The notes beneath the pieces are model-generated. The model saw only the letters and a list, made by a program, of their open reading frames with translations, was not told the DNA's origin and did not search any database. Shown here one piece after another: positions 26,297-35,993 of a stretch of 64,000 nt of DNA. Positions within the stretch are counted from its first letter, which is position 1. Every line of letters starts with the position of its first letter. Location: assembly GCA_017471045.1 (NCBI GenBank), contig JAFUWZ010000011.1, positions 159,282-223,281 of the forward strand. The letters run 5' to 3'. The translations under genes were made by a program, and so were the position numbers. The DNA is from Bacteroidales bacterium. GTDB lineage: Bacteria; Bacteroidota; Bacteroidia; Bacteroidales; UBA932.

Positions 26297-28771
26297 ATGA
26301 TGAAACGAATTGGAAGATTTCTTTTGGCCCTGACGGCGATGCTGGTTCTGGCCTCTCCTGCACCGGCTCAAGCCGCTCGCAAAGCAAAGCAGACCCTTTA
26401 CCACCAAGGATGGATCGACTTCAACAAGAACGGTGTCAAGGACCTGTTTGAAGATCCGACACGGAGCGTGGACGAACGCGTGGAAGACCTGCTGAGGCAG
26501 ATGACGATGGAGGAAAAGACCTGCCAGTTGGTAACCGTATACGGTTACGGTCGCGTGCTGCCCTGGGCCCTCCCGACACCGGAATGGAAAGAACGAGTCT
26601 GGAAAGACGGCATCGCCAACATCGACGAGCACCTCAACGGTGTCGGCAAGGGATACAAGGACCATTACGACTTGATCTACCCCTTCAGCAACCACGTCAA
26701 GGCCTTGCATGAGGTTCAAAAGTTCTTCGTGGAAGAGACACGGCTCGGCATTCCCGCCGAATTCACCAACGAAGGCATCCACGGGCTCAACCACACCCTC
26801 GCGACTCCCCTGCCTGCACCGATCGCCATCGGCAGTACCTGGGACCGCGCCCTGGTTCGCCGGGCCGGCGAGATCGCCGGTGAGGAAGCCCGTCTGATCG
26901 GCTATCACAGCGTCTATGCGCCCATCCTGGACGTGGCGCGGGACCAGCGCTGGGGCCGCACGGTCGAGAGTTACGGCGAAGATCCCTTCCTCGTTGCCGA
27001 ACTTGGCACGGAAATGGCCGAAGGTATCCAGAACCAGGGAGTTGCCTCCTGTCTTAAACATTTCGCAGCCTACAGCGTGCCGGCCGGCGGTCGCGACGGC
27101 AACTGCCGCACCGATCCTCAGATCACGCCCCGCGATCTGCACCAGATCTTCCTCTATCCCTTCGCGCAGGTTGTCTCGAAAGCGCACCCGATGGAGGTGA
27201 TGAGCAGCTACAACGACTGGAACGGAGAGCCCGTTTCCGCCTCCCACTGGTTCCTGACGGAACTGCTGCGGGAGACGTACGGATTCGATGGATACGTCGT
27301 CAGCGACAGCCAGGCTGTCGAATATATGTTCAGCAAGCATCAGATCACCCCGGACATGGGCGGGGCCGCCAAGGCCATCCTGGAGGCAGGGTTGAACGTC
27401 CGCACCAATTTCTGGCAACCGGAGACCTATTCCGACCCCTTGCGGGCGGCCATCGCTGCCGGCCAGATTTCCATGGAGACCATCGACCAGCGGGTGCGCG
27501 AAGTCCTTGCGGTCAAGTTCCGCCTCGGTCTTTTCGATCAGCCTTATACCGGCGACGGCAAAGAAGCGGACGCCAAGGCCGGAGCGGCGCAGCACGAGGA
27601 TTTCATCCTGGATATGGCCCGCAAGTCCTTGGTCCTGCTCAAGAACGAAGGCGGCCTGCTGCCGCTGGACAAAACCAAACTGGGCAAGATCCTTGTGACG
27701 GGGCCCCTGGCCGACACCTACGGATACATGATCAGCCGCTATGGTCCCAATGGACTGGATTGCACGACAATGCTGCAGGGGATCCGCGATTATGCCGGAG
27801 AGGATGTCCAGGTGGTCTTCGAGAAAGGATGTGAGGTGACGGATCCGAACTGGCCCGAGAGTGAAATCATCCCCCGGCCCCTGTCCGCTGAAGAGCGGGC
27901 CCAGATGGATGCGGCCGTCGCAGCAGCAACGGATGTCGATGTCATCATCGCCGTGATGGGCGAAGACGGGCACAGCGTCGGCGAAAGTCTTTCACGCACC
28001 AGTCTCGAACTGCCGGGACGCCAGCGTCAGTTGCTGCAAGAGTTGCAAGCCACCGGCAAGCCCGTCGTGCTGGTTCTGGTCAACGGGCAGCCACTGACCA
28101 TCAACTGGGAAAATGCTTATCTGCCGGCGATCCTTGAGGCCTGGTTTCCCAACAACCGGGGCGGACAGGCCGTGGCAGAGGCTCTTTTCGGCGACTGCAA
28201 CCCGGGGGGCCACCTGACCGTCACCTTCCCCAAGAGCATCGGCCAGATCCCCTACTGCTTCCCCTTCAAGAAAGGCGCGCACGGCGCCCAGCCGGGTTCG
28301 CGCAACCCCAACGGCGGCGGAAAGACGCGCGTCATCGGCGCCTTGTATCCGTTCGGATACGGATTGAGTTATACGACCTTCGGATATTCAGACCTCCAGA
28401 TTCGGGAAGCGGGTTCCTTCAGCGGCATCGCTACCGCAGGACCAGCCTCGGGACGGTCTGTCTCCGGCCCTTGCTATGAGGTCTCTTGCACGGTGACCAA
28501 CACCGGCTCGCGGGCAGGCGACGAGGTCGTGCAACTCTATATGCAGGACAAGATCAGTTCGGTGGTGGCCTATGACTCCCAGTTGCGAGGCTTTGAGCGG
28601 ATCACGCTCCAGCCTGGCGAAAGCCAGGTTGTCCGCTTCCGGATCGGACCGGAACAGATGGTGATGCTGGACAAGGACATGAAGTGGGTCGTCGAGCCCG
28701 GCGATTTCGAAGTCCGTATCGGCTCCTCCTCCGAGGATATCCGCCTCCGCGAGACCCTGACGGTCCGGTAG
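26297..28771 (+). CDS. GH3 beta-glycosidase
   Basis: An 824-residue secreted glycoside hydrolase family 3 enzyme (signal peptide to about SPAPAQA). The N-terminal barrel has FTNEGIHGLNHT, VESYGEDPFL, CLKHFAAYS and GYVVSDSQAVE, where Asp337 is the expected nucleophile. The C-terminal sandwich has RKSLVLLKNEGGLLPL, IIAVMGEDGHSVGES and YPFGYGLSYTTF, followed by a fibronectin III-like domain (VSCTVTNTGSRAGDEVVQLY). Family members act on beta-glucosides or beta-xylosides; the sequence does not choose. It has its own promoter and no SusCD partner beside it. ATG 26300 is an alternative start. Confidence 0.95.
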   Translation: MMKRIGRFLLALTAMLVLASPAPAQAARKAKQTLYHQGWIDFNKNGVKDLFEDPTRSVDERVEDLLRQMTMEEKTCQLVTVYGYGRVLPWALPTPEWKERVWKDGIANIDEHLNGVGKGYKDHYDLIYPFSNHVKALHEVQKFFVEETRLGIPAEFTNEGIHGLNHTLATPLPAPIAIGSTWDRALVRRAGEIAGEEARLIGYHSVYAPILDVARDQRWGRTVESYGEDPFLVAELGTEMAEGIQNQGVASCLKHFAAYSVPAGGRDGNCRTDPQITPRDLHQIFLYPFAQVVSKAHPMEVMSSYNDWNGEPVSASHWFLTELLRETYGFDGYVVSDSQAVEYMFSKHQITPDMGGAAKAILEAGLNVRTNFWQPETYSDPLRAAIAAGQISMETIDQRVREVLAVKFRLGLFDQPYTGDGKEADAKAGAAQHEDFILDMARKSLVLLKNEGGLLPLDKTKLGKILVTGPLADTYGYMISRYGPNGLDCTTMLQGIRDYAGEDVQVVFEKGCEVTDPNWPESEIIPRPLSAEERAQMDAAVAAATDVDVIIAVMGEDGHSVGESLSRTSLELPGRQRQLLQELQATGKPVVLVLVNGQPLTINWENAYLPAILEAWFPNNRGGQAVAEALFGDCNPGGHLTVTFPKSIGQIPYCFPFKKGAHGAQPGSRNPNGGGKTRVIGALYPFGYGLSYTTFGYSDLQIREAGSFSGIATAGPASGRSVSGPCYEVSCTVTNTGSRAGDEVVQLYMQDKISSVVAYDSQLRGFERITLQPGESQVVRFRIGPEQMVMLDKDMKWVVEPGDFEVRIGSSSEDIRLRETLTVR

Positions 28772-28790
28772 CAGCCGGGCGGGATCTTCC

Positions 28791-29846
28791 CTACCGGACG
28801 GAATGATCGAAGGTAAATGACTCCCACGGCAGGCGGGCATCCTTCCCCTGCTCCAGGACGTCCCGGACATGCATCAGCAGGGGGTACTGGGCCAGATCCA
28901 GATCCCCCTGCCGGTTTTTCCGGACGATCGCCTGCGTCACCCGGCGGGAAACGACCAGCGACTCCAGGGTCACGCCGTCCAGGATCTGCATCGCTTCCTC
29001 ATAGCTTCTCCCTTCGCCCAGCAGGATCCCGATCTTGCGGGTCCGGCCGCCATAGACCGTCACATACAGGTCGCCGAGACCGATCGCAATGCTTTCCGGC
29101 TCAGCGCCCTGCATCCTCAGCAACTGCATCATCTCCCGAGTCGCCTGGTAGAAGGCTCCCGCCTGGGAGTTGAAATGCAGCCCGGCCTCCGCCCCGTGCT
29201 CGCGGTTCACCTCTCCGATCGTCATTGCAATGCCCAGCGCATAGGCGTTCTTCAGGGCGACAGCGCTCTCCAATCCCAGTACATCGCGGGTCAGCGAGAT
29301 ATGGTAATAGGAGGTCGCCATCGTCTCCTTCATCATCCGCAGGACCGCGGCATCTTCGCCGCAGAAAGCCACTTCGGAATGGTCATGGAAGACCAGCTCG
29401 TAGGACGTGCAGGGTCCTCCGATCGCATTGACCTTCCGACGAATGCCCCTCTCGGCCAGTTTCCGGGACCAATAGTCAGGATAGGAGATCAGCGTCCCAT
29501 CCTCCAGGTTGACAAGACCCTTGGTCACGGACAGGACCGGGATTGACGGGTCCAGCTTTGCCAGCACCTCATCCAGGAACCAGTCCACACCAAAAGAAGA
29601 TACGCCGCCGATCACAAAGTCGGCCCCCTCCACAGCTTCCCGCCACGCCTCAAACTGCGCAAATGTCACGCCCGCCGGGAAAGGGCGGTCAAACTTGGGG
29701 TGCTGTCCGCTCCTGCGGCACTCCTCAATGATATTCCGGTCCAGCGGTGTACCGACCAGGCGGACTTCGTGTCCGTTCTCGCGGGCGGGAAAGGCCAGGG
29801 CCGATCCCATCATGCCCGATCCGATAATGGTTACGATCTTGCTCAT
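28791..29846 (-). CDS. GpsA-like NAD(P)-dependent dehydrogenase (glycerol-3-phosphate dehydrogenase family)
   Basis: A 351-residue dehydrogenase starting at ATG 29846 (the frame extends 90 residues upstream, antisense to nothing useful and inside the neighbour). MSKIVTIIGSGMMGSALAFP is the Rossmann fold; VIGGVSSFGVDWFL, LSVTKGLV and IGGPCTSYE follow the family order, and ALKNAYALGIAMTIGE carries the catalytic lysine region. The overall pattern is NAD-dependent glycerol-3-phosphate dehydrogenase, making sn-glycerol-3-phosphate for lipids, though the motif GPxxxxE differs from textbook GpsA and another phospho-sugar substrate is possible. It follows the alginate-lyase-like gene by 10 bp. Confidence 0.78.
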   Translation of the reverse strand: MSKIVTIIGSGMMGSALAFPARENGHEVRLVGTPLDRNIIEECRRSGQHPKFDRPFPAGVTFAQFEAWREAVEGADFVIGGVSSFGVDWFLDEVLAKLDPSIPVLSVTKGLVNLEDGTLISYPDYWSRKLAERGIRRKVNAIGGPCTSYELVFHDHSEVAFCGEDAAVLRMMKETMATSYYHISLTRDVLGLESAVALKNAYALGIAMTIGEVNREHGAEAGLHFNSQAGAFYQATREMMQLLRMQGAEPESIAIGLGDLYVTVYGGRTRKIGILLGEGRSYEEAMQILDGVTLESLVVSRRVTQAIVRKNRQGDLDLAQYPLLMHVRDVLEQGKDARLPWESFTFDHSVR

Positions 29847-29856
29847 ATCCAAAATA

Positions 29857-31194
29857 TTACAGGAGCCAAAGGACGGGGTTGCGGAGCGGCAGGTTGCGAA
29901 GGACCTCTTCGTTCTGGGGGAAATGCTCCAGCGCCAGCCAGGTGTCATACCAGTCCTGGACGAGGGTGGCGGGACGGACCACGCGGCCTTCGGAGAGATC
30001 CGGCGGAGTGCCGCCGATGCAGCCGCCCGAAGGAGCCTGGCCGAATTCCTTGACCGGAACAGCCGGCGGCAGGGTCCTAAACGCCTTCTGGTCGTCCCGG
30101 AAGCGGTTCCAGGCAAAGATGAGGGAAGGATGCGCCACGGGCCACTCGTCCCAGCACATCACGTCCGGTTCCTTGGGCCAGATGGCCTTGTCCTGGATGT
30201 AGGGGAATATGAAGTCCAGTGCCTGCAGGATGTTGCGCCCGTTCTCGGACACGAAGGTCCAGAGGTCATCCTCCGATGTGGAGAGGGTCTGGCAAAGCCC
30301 GACCATCGCATCCAGGTTGAAGAGCGAATAACCGTAGCCCTTGGTGCGGCGGATCTCCATCGGGAAACTGCCGTCCACCGCCATCTCCGGCAGGAACTTA
30401 TATTTGAAACGGTTCTTGGCGAACTCAACCCACTCGGTCCAGCCCACATAGCGGGCGAAGTTGCCCACCTGCAGGATCCAGCATACGCCGTGGTTGTTGC
30501 CGCAGCGCATTTCCTTGATGCCCTTGGGATCCTTGGTCAGCCAGTCCACATAGCGGTAGAACCAGGCTTTCGTCCCCTCGGCGAGGTCATCGGGCATCAG
30601 GCCGGCGTCGCGCAGGCGGCGCATCGCCTCGACCACTTCGATCAGATGGATCGTGTCGATGATACCGTAGTTGGTCCCCGTCGAAATCCCGTGGGAAGCC
30701 TGGGCATAGTCCAGGCTGGGGTTCATCATCGTATCCTCGTTGACAAACCAGGCATACAGGTGTGGCAGGATGGCTTCGGCATATTTCCGGTCCCCGGTCA
30801 GGAGCCAGGCGGAAGCGAGGTTGGCCACCGTCATCGACATCCCGTTCAAGGCGCGGCGATGGTCCAGGAAGTTGTCCGGGTTGGAATAGCCGTCGCGGCC
30901 GATGTAGGGTTTGTCCGGATCGCCGGGATCGGGCCAGCGATAGTCCGCCTCGGAGAAAAAGTCATGCGGACCTCCCGCGCTCTTCGGCGCAGGGAAAGCC
31001 GTGATCGTCAGCGGTTCCTTATCCAGGTCCGCCTCGGCCCGCCGAAGGATCTCCTCCTGCAGCGGCCGGGCGATCCTTTCCCGGGCAGGCGAAGCATGCC
31101 GCCCTTCACACCCTGTTGCCAGAAGCAACATCCACAACCCCAACATTCCAGCCAAAACTGCCGGAGCCCATCTTTTCGCCGTGGCACTTAACAT
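29857..31194 (-). CDS. alginate-lyase-family lipoprotein (PL5/PL38-like)
   Basis: A 445-residue protein with lipoprotein signal ending in LLLATGC (Cys29). The mature part is alpha-helical with the alginate_lyase (PF05426) pattern: NLASAWLLTGDRKYAEA, NTNYGIIDTIHLIEVVEA-like helices and CGNNHGVCWILQ, whose Asn-Asn-His matches the catalytic NNH of PL5-type lyases; MRRTKGYGYSLFNLDAM-type tyrosines follow. Length suits PL5 or PL38. It should depolymerise a uronic-acid polysaccharide in the periplasm or at the surface. It is upstream of the GpsA-like gene with a 10-bp gap. Confidence 0.78.
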   Translation of the reverse strand: MLSATAKRWAPAVLAGMLGLWMLLLATGCEGRHASPARERIARPLQEEILRRAEADLDKEPLTITAFPAPKSAGGPHDFFSEADYRWPDPGDPDKPYIGRDGYSNPDNFLDHRRALNGMSMTVANLASAWLLTGDRKYAEAILPHLYAWFVNEDTMMNPSLDYAQASHGISTGTNYGIIDTIHLIEVVEAMRRLRDAGLMPDDLAEGTKAWFYRYVDWLTKDPKGIKEMRCGNNHGVCWILQVGNFARYVGWTEWVEFAKNRFKYKFLPEMAVDGSFPMEIRRTKGYGYSLFNLDAMVGLCQTLSTSEDDLWTFVSENGRNILQALDFIFPYIQDKAIWPKEPDVMCWDEWPVAHPSLIFAWNRFRDDQKAFRTLPPAVPVKEFGQAPSGGCIGGTPPDLSEGRVVRPATLVQDWYDTWLALEHFPQNEEVLRNLPLRNPVLWLL

Positions 31195-31312
31195 ATTGAC
31201 TATCTTATTTTCAAATACACTTACCCCTACCCAAAAAAGGGGGACGTAAACTATGTAGGTCTACTCTATACCAAGCAGTTAGCTGCCACGACACCGAAGG
31301 TGGAGGGTAAGG
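31195..31312. other. intergenic region between the lyase gene and the metG group
   Basis: A 118-bp space. It holds small overlapping hairpins (GCAGTTAGCTGC near 31277, CACCGAAGGTG near 31293) and no T run. No exact TAnnTTTG promoter for the lyase gene was found; TGTATTTG on the minus strand near 31234 is one base off. Confidence 0.35.
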
Positions 31313-31741
31313 TCAGGCCTCCGCAACGGGATCGCCGGGCGTGATCGGCAGCGGAGCGCGGGTGACATACCCTTCGCCGGTAAAGGTGGCCACGTGCGTT
31401 CCGTCCTGCGTATGGACTTCGACGAGGGCGCAGGGCAGTTTGTGGTGATCGCTCAGGACCCGGCCTTCCGCCGTCAAAATATCCCCCAGCTGCGCGGAAC
31501 GGTGATAGTAGATCGTCCCGCCGACCAGGGGGGTCTGGCAGCCGGAAGCGTTGACGATGGCGGCAAAGGTCAGGTCGGAAAGGGTGAAGATCACCCCTCC
31601 CTGACAGACGCCGCCGGCATTGAGGTGGCGGGGCCCGACGGTCAGTCTGGCGCGGGCATACCCGGGCCGGACTTCTTCCAGGCGTGCCCCGATCTCACGG
31701 GCGAAGCGGTCCCCTTCGGACAGAAACTCCTTCAGTTCCAT
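31313..31741 (-). CDS. PaaI-type hotdog thioesterase
   Basis: A 142-residue hotdog-fold thioesterase, starting at ATG 31741 (upstream codons overlap metG). RHLNAGGVCQGGVIFTLSDL is the hotdog helix with the HN-G-HGG-type active site in the PaaI form, followed by GGTIYYHRSAQLGDILTAEG. It hydrolyses an acyl-CoA, substrate unknown. It sits 13 bp after metG on the same strand and is probably the last gene of the recQ-dnaG-metG run. Confidence 0.85.
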   Translation of the reverse strand: MELKEFLSEGDRFAREIGARLEEVRPGYARARLTVGPRHLNAGGVCQGGVIFTLSDLTFAAIVNASGCQTPLVGGTIYYHRSAQLGDILTAEGRVLSDHHKLPCALVEVHTQDGTHVATFTGEGYVTRAPLPITPGDPVAEA

Positions 31742-31754
31742 GCTTGCCGGGGGT

Positions 31755-33968
31755 CTAACCCACCTGGGCTCCGTTGGCAACGGCCTCCTGGGGGGTGATG
31801 AAACGCATCGACCCGTCTCCCTGTTTCGCCATCAGGATCATGCCCTTGGACTCGATCCCGCGGATGGTGCGGGGCTTCAGGTTGGCCAGGATACAGATCT
31901 GCTTGCCCAGCATGTCCTCCGGGCTGTAGTATTCGGCGATGCCGGAGACGATGGTCCGGCGGTCAATCCCCGTGTCGATCGTCAGCTTCAGGAGTTTGTC
32001 CGTCTTCGGTACCCGCCCGGCTTCGAGGACGGTGGCGGTACGGATGTCCATCCGCTCGAAGTCTTCGAAACCACATTCTTCTTTCTGGGGGGCGACCGCC
32101 TTGGCCGCTTCGGCCCGGGCTTCGGCTTCTTTCTCGGCCCGGATGTCCGCAAGGCGCTGGAGCTGGGCATCGATGTCCGCGTCGTCGATCTTGGCGAAAA
32201 GCAGCTCGGCCGCGCCGATCCGGTGTCCCTCGGGCAGCAGAACCGTCTCACCCAGCCTCTCCCAACGGAGCACGATCTCCGCACCCTTGTCCTCCGGAGA
32301 CGCAGCCGGAAGGTCCGGTCGCTTCACTTCGTCCGGCCTGACGGACGCAGTGTGCAGGGCGGCACCCTCACCGGGACGGTACGTATTGACCGTCTCCTGC
32401 TCACCTGCGCGGTGGTCGGTACCGGCATCGAGGCCGACGCATAGCATCTTGCGCAGCCGCTCCGCGGCGAAGGGGGTGAAGGGTTCGAACGCGATCGCGA
32501 GGTCGGCGCAGATCTGCAGCGAGACGTTCAGGATCGTCGCGCAGCGCGCCATGTCAGTCTTGGCCACCTTCCAGGGCTCGGTGTCGGAGATGTACTTGTT
32601 GCCCACGCGGGCAATGCCCATCGCGTCCTTGAGCGCTTCGCGGAAATGGAAGCCGTCCAGGTTGCGCTCCAGGCTCGCGCGCAGGACCGGGATCTCAGCA
32701 AGCGCGGCGCGGTCAATCTCCTGCAGCTCGCCGCATGCGGGCACCTGGCCATCGAAATACTTGTGCGTCAGGACGACGGCGCGGTTGACGAAGTTGCCGA
32801 AGATGGCCACCAGCTCGCTGTTGTTGCGCGCCTGGAAGTCCTTCCAGCTGAAATCGTTGTCCTTGGTCTCGGGGGCGTTGGCGGTCAGCACGTAGCGCAT
32901 CACATCTGCCTTGCCCGGGAACTGCTCCAGATACTCGTGCGCCCACACGGCCCAGCCGCGGGAGGTCGAGATCTTGTCACCCTCAAGGTTCAGGAACTCG
33001 TTGGCCGGCACGTTGTCGGGCAGGATATAATCCCCGTAGGCCTTAAGCATCGAGGGGAACACGATGCAGTGGAAGACGATATTGTCCTTGCCGATGAAAT
33101 GGACCAGCCGCGTGCCTTCCGACTTCCACCACTGTTCCCAACTCTGCGGGAGAAGTTCCTGCGTATTGGAGATGTAGCCGATCGGCGCATCGAACCAGAC
33201 GTAGAGGACTTTCCCTTCGGCGCCCTCCACGGGCACAGGCACGCCCCAGTCGAGGTCGCGGCTGACGGCACGCGGCTGCAGGCCGCCGTCGATCCAGCTC
33301 TTGCACTGGCCATAGACGTTGCTCCGCCACTCTTTGTGGCCATCGAGGATCCACTCCTTGAGCCAGGCTTCATACCGGTCCAGCGGCAGGTACCAGTGGG
33401 TGGTCTTCTTCTTGACGGGAGCCGCGCCGCTGAGCTTGGACTTGGGGTTGATCAGCTCTTCCGGGCTGAGGGTGCTGCCGCACTTCTCGCACTGGTCCCC
33501 GTAGGCCCCTTCGTTGCCGCACTTGGGGCAGGTGCCGACGATGTAGCGGTCCGCCAGGAAGGTCTTGGCTTCGGGATCATAATACTGCTCGCTCTCCCGG
33601 GTGATGAACTTGCCTTCGTCATAGAGCTTGCGGAAGAATTCCGCCGCATTGGCGGCATGGACGCCCGAAGAGGTCCGGCCATAGATGTCGAAATTGATGC
33701 CGAGTCCCGTGAAGGAGTCCTTGATGATCTTGTGGTAGCGGTCCACGATATCCTGGGGCGTGACGCCCTGCTGACGTGCCTTGATCGTGATCGGCACTCC
33801 GTGCTCGTCCGACCCGCAGACATACAGGATATCCTCCCCCTTCATCCGCAGATAGCGGACGTAGATGTCGGCCGGGACGTAAACACCAGCAAGATGCCCG
33901 ATATGGACAGGCCCGTTCGCATAGGGAAGCGCACAGGTGACCAGGGTTCTTTTGTGATTCTTTTCCAT
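31755..33968 (-). CDS. metG: methionyl-tRNA synthetase with an expanded linker
   Basis: A 737-residue enzyme charging tRNA-Met. HIGH is at 22-25, the zinc knuckle has CPKCGNEG and CEKCGS, and KISTSRGW near 331-335 is the KMSKS equivalent. The C-terminal 110 residues ([18 protein letters not shown] to [10 protein letters not shown]-like end) form the tRNA-binding, dimerising domain. About 50 residues, from [14 protein letters not shown] to [10 protein letters not shown] (about 32280-32430), are inserted between RLRKMLC and the [12 protein letters not shown] step where other MetG proteins have a few residues. It lies 6 bp after dnaG. Confidence 0.96.
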   Translation of the reverse strand: MEKNHKRTLVTCALPYANGPVHIGHLAGVYVPADIYVRYLRMKGEDILYVCGSDEHGVPITIKARQQGVTPQDIVDRYHKIIKDSFTGLGINFDIYGRTSSGVHAANAAEFFRKLYDEGKFITRESEQYYDPEAKTFLADRYIVGTCPKCGNEGAYGDQCEKCGSTLSPEELINPKSKLSGAAPVKKKTTHWYLPLDRYEAWLKEWILDGHKEWRSNVYGQCKSWIDGGLQPRAVSRDLDWGVPVPVEGAEGKVLYVWFDAPIGYISNTQELLPQSWEQWWKSEGTRLVHFIGKDNIVFHCIVFPSMLKAYGDYILPDNVPANEFLNLEGDKISTSRGWAVWAHEYLEQFPGKADVMRYVLTANAPETKDNDFSWKDFQARNNSELVAIFGNFVNRAVVLTHKYFDGQVPACGELQEIDRAALAEIPVLRASLERNLDGFHFREALKDAMGIARVGNKYISDTEPWKVAKTDMARCATILNVSLQICADLAIAFEPFTPFAAERLRKMLCVGLDAGTDHRAGEQETVNTYRPGEGAALHTASVRPDEVKRPDLPAASPEDKGAEIVLRWERLGETVLLPEGHRIGAAELLFAKIDDADIDAQLQRLADIRAEKEAEARAEAAKAVAPQKEECGFEDFERMDIRTATVLEAGRVPKTDKLLKLTIDTGIDRRTIVSGIAEYYSPEDMLGKQICILANLKPRTIRGIESKGMILMAKQGDGSMRFITPQEAVANGAQVG

Positions 33969-33974
33969 ATATCG

Positions 33975-35954
33975 TTATTTGTTCATTTTATCTCTGACAC
34001 TCTTCTGGAGTTTCTGGAGCCGGACCATCTCGGTCATCAGCTCCATCATTCGCTCCTGCCCTTCCGGAGAAGCCATCTCGCGCCGGAGCGTATCCAGGCG
34101 GCTCTCGAGCTTCTTGTCCGAATAGGTCAGGATCAGCTTGGGGACCTGCTTGACCAGCCAGGAATCCTTGGTCGTCAGCGCATCTTCGAAAGACTTCACC
34201 GTCAACTGGTACTTCTCGATCGAATGCTGGGCCGCCACATAGGCGATCTGCTGGTCCGGGGAGTTCAGCATCGAGCGGATGATCTCCTCCTGCGGACGCC
34301 CTTCGTCAAATGCGGTCAGATAGGCGTCGTAGACCCTCTGGTAGACCGGATTGAGCAGATGCCCGCCGTCGGCGTCGATGACACCGGCGATGAACTCCGT
34401 CACGGTCGGAGGCTCCCCTTCGGCCGAATAAAACTCCGAGTCGCTCTCAAAGACCAGCGGATCGGAACCATAGTTCAACAGGAAATACAACAAGTCCCGC
34501 TCGACCGGAGCGACGATCTTGTCCGTCTCCAGCTGCTCCGTCGCGATCTCGTCCGGGGACAGTTCCCGCGCGGACGGCTGCCGGGGCGCGCTTTCTTCCA
34601 CCGGGGCGGACCCCCGGGAAGAGCGGAAAGCCTCGTCCCGCGCCTCCGAAATCATGCGCTGGCGCCGGGTGGCGATCCGGTTGAAGAGGATCGAAGACTC
34701 GATGTTGAACTTGGCCGCCACCGCCTCGACATAGACTGAACGCTTGACGGCATCCGGGATCTGGGCGACCGTGTCGGCGATGTCGTTGATCAGGTTGGCC
34801 TTTTTCAGCGGGTCGCCGGAAGTGTCCTGCAGCAGCAGGTCGGTCTTGAACGAGATGAAATCCTGCTCATGGGCCTCCATGTACTCCTGCACCTGGGCGA
34901 GCGTATGCGTCTTGGCAAACGAATCCGGATCTTCCCCCTCGGGAAGCAGGATGATGCGGACGTTCATCCCTTCGGCGAGCGCCAGGTCGGTGCCCCGCAG
35001 CGCGGCGTGGATGCCGGCGCTGTCCCCGTCGTACATGATGGTCAGGTTGTCCGTGAACTTGTGGATCAGGCGGACCTGCTCGACGGTGAGCGACGTGCCG
35101 CAGGAAGCCACGACGTTGCGGATGCCCAGCTGGTGCATCATCACGACGTCCATGTTGCCCTCCACCAGGATGCACTTGCCCAGGCGCGAGATCTCGCTCT
35201 TGGCGAAATAGATGCCCAGCAGGTTGCGGCTCTTGACGTAGATTTCCGTCTCCGGCGAATTGACATATTTGGCCGGATTGTCGGAGCGCAGCGTGCGGCC
35301 GCTGAAGGCGATCACGCGCCCGCTCACGGAATGGATGGGGAACATCACCCGCTCGCGGAACTTGTCCGCCAGGCCGCTCCCATCCTCGCGTTCTACGGCC
35401 AGGCCCGCTCCCAGGAGGTATTCGGTCTTGTAACCGTCCGCCACCGCAGCATCGATCAGGGCTGTCCGGCCGGACGGCGCCCAGCCCAAACCCCACTTGG
35501 CGATGGTCTCATCCTCCAGCCCCCGGTCCCGGTAATAGGTCCATCCGACGCTGCGGCCTTCTCCGCCCTTCAGCTGGTCGGCAAAGAACTTGCCGGCGTA
35601 TTCGGACACCAGCATCAGGCTCTCGCGGCGCTGGCGCGACGCGATCGCTTCGGCCGACTCCTCTTCCTCCTGGATCTCGATATGGTATTTGCGGGCCAGG
35701 TAGCGCAGCGCCTCGACGTAGCTGCTGTGCTCATACTCCATCAGGAAACCCACGGCCGAGCCGGCTTTGCCGCAGCCGAAGCATTTGTAGATGCCCTTCG
35801 ATGGCGAGACATAGAAGGATGGTGTCTTCTCATTGTGGAAGGGACAGCAGGCCACCAAATTGGCTCCGCGGCGCTTCAACGTCACGAAATCGCCGATCAC
35901 ATCTTCGATGCGGGCAGTATCCAGGATAAGGTTGACTGTCTCCTGCGGGATCAT
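33975..35954 (-). CDS. dnaG: DNA primase
   Basis: A 659-residue primase. The CHC2 zinc finger is CCPFHNEKTPSFYVSPSKG with C58 and C61 in YKCFGCGKAG; the TOPRIM core includes CILVEGNMDVVMMHQLG at about 263-280 and IMYDGDSAGIHAA. The C-terminal region contacts DnaB helicase and is divergent, as usual. The start MIPQETVNLILDTARIEDVIGD is normal. It is the gene before metG; its own promoter lies in the end of recQ. Confidence 0.96.
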   Translation of the reverse strand: MIPQETVNLILDTARIEDVIGDFVTLKRRGANLVACCPFHNEKTPSFYVSPSKGIYKCFGCGKAGSAVGFLMEYEHSSYVEALRYLARKYHIEIQEEEESAEAIASRQRRESLMLVSEYAGKFFADQLKGGEGRSVGWTYYRDRGLEDETIAKWGLGWAPSGRTALIDAAVADGYKTEYLLGAGLAVEREDGSGLADKFRERVMFPIHSVSGRVIAFSGRTLRSDNPAKYVNSPETEIYVKSRNLLGIYFAKSEISRLGKCILVEGNMDVVMMHQLGIRNVVASCGTSLTVEQVRLIHKFTDNLTIMYDGDSAGIHAALRGTDLALAEGMNVRIILLPEGEDPDSFAKTHTLAQVQEYMEAHEQDFISFKTDLLLQDTSGDPLKKANLINDIADTVAQIPDAVKRSVYVEAVAAKFNIESSILFNRIATRRQRMISEARDEAFRSSRGSAPVEESAPRQPSARELSPDEIATEQLETDKIVAPVERDLLYFLLNYGSDPLVFESDSEFYSAEGEPPTVTEFIAGVIDADGGHLLNPVYQRVYDAYLTAFDEGRPQEEIIRSMLNSPDQQIAYVAAQHSIEKYQLTVKSFEDALTTKDSWLVKQVPKLILTYSDKKLESRLDTLRREMASPEGQERMMELMTEMVRLQKLQKSVRDKMNK

Positions 35955-35961
35955 AGGGAGA

Positions 35962-35993
35962 CAAAATTAGTGATTATGACGCAATCTCGCAAA
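35962..35993 (-). promoter_or_regulatory. promoter of dnaG-metG, inside the end of recQ
   Basis: On the minus strand TTTG at 35993-35990, 20 nt, then TAATTTTG at 35969-35962: an exact Bacteroides-type promoter. The -7 box ends 7 nt before ATG 35954, so the leader is about 4 nt. The -33 half lies in the last codons of recQ. Confidence 0.75.

Noticed and set aside
29847-30116. 90-codon N-terminal extension of the GpsA-like gene
   Set aside because: Arg/Ser-rich shadow sequence lying inside the alginate-lyase-like gene in another frame; ATG 29846 starts the Rossmann fold directly.
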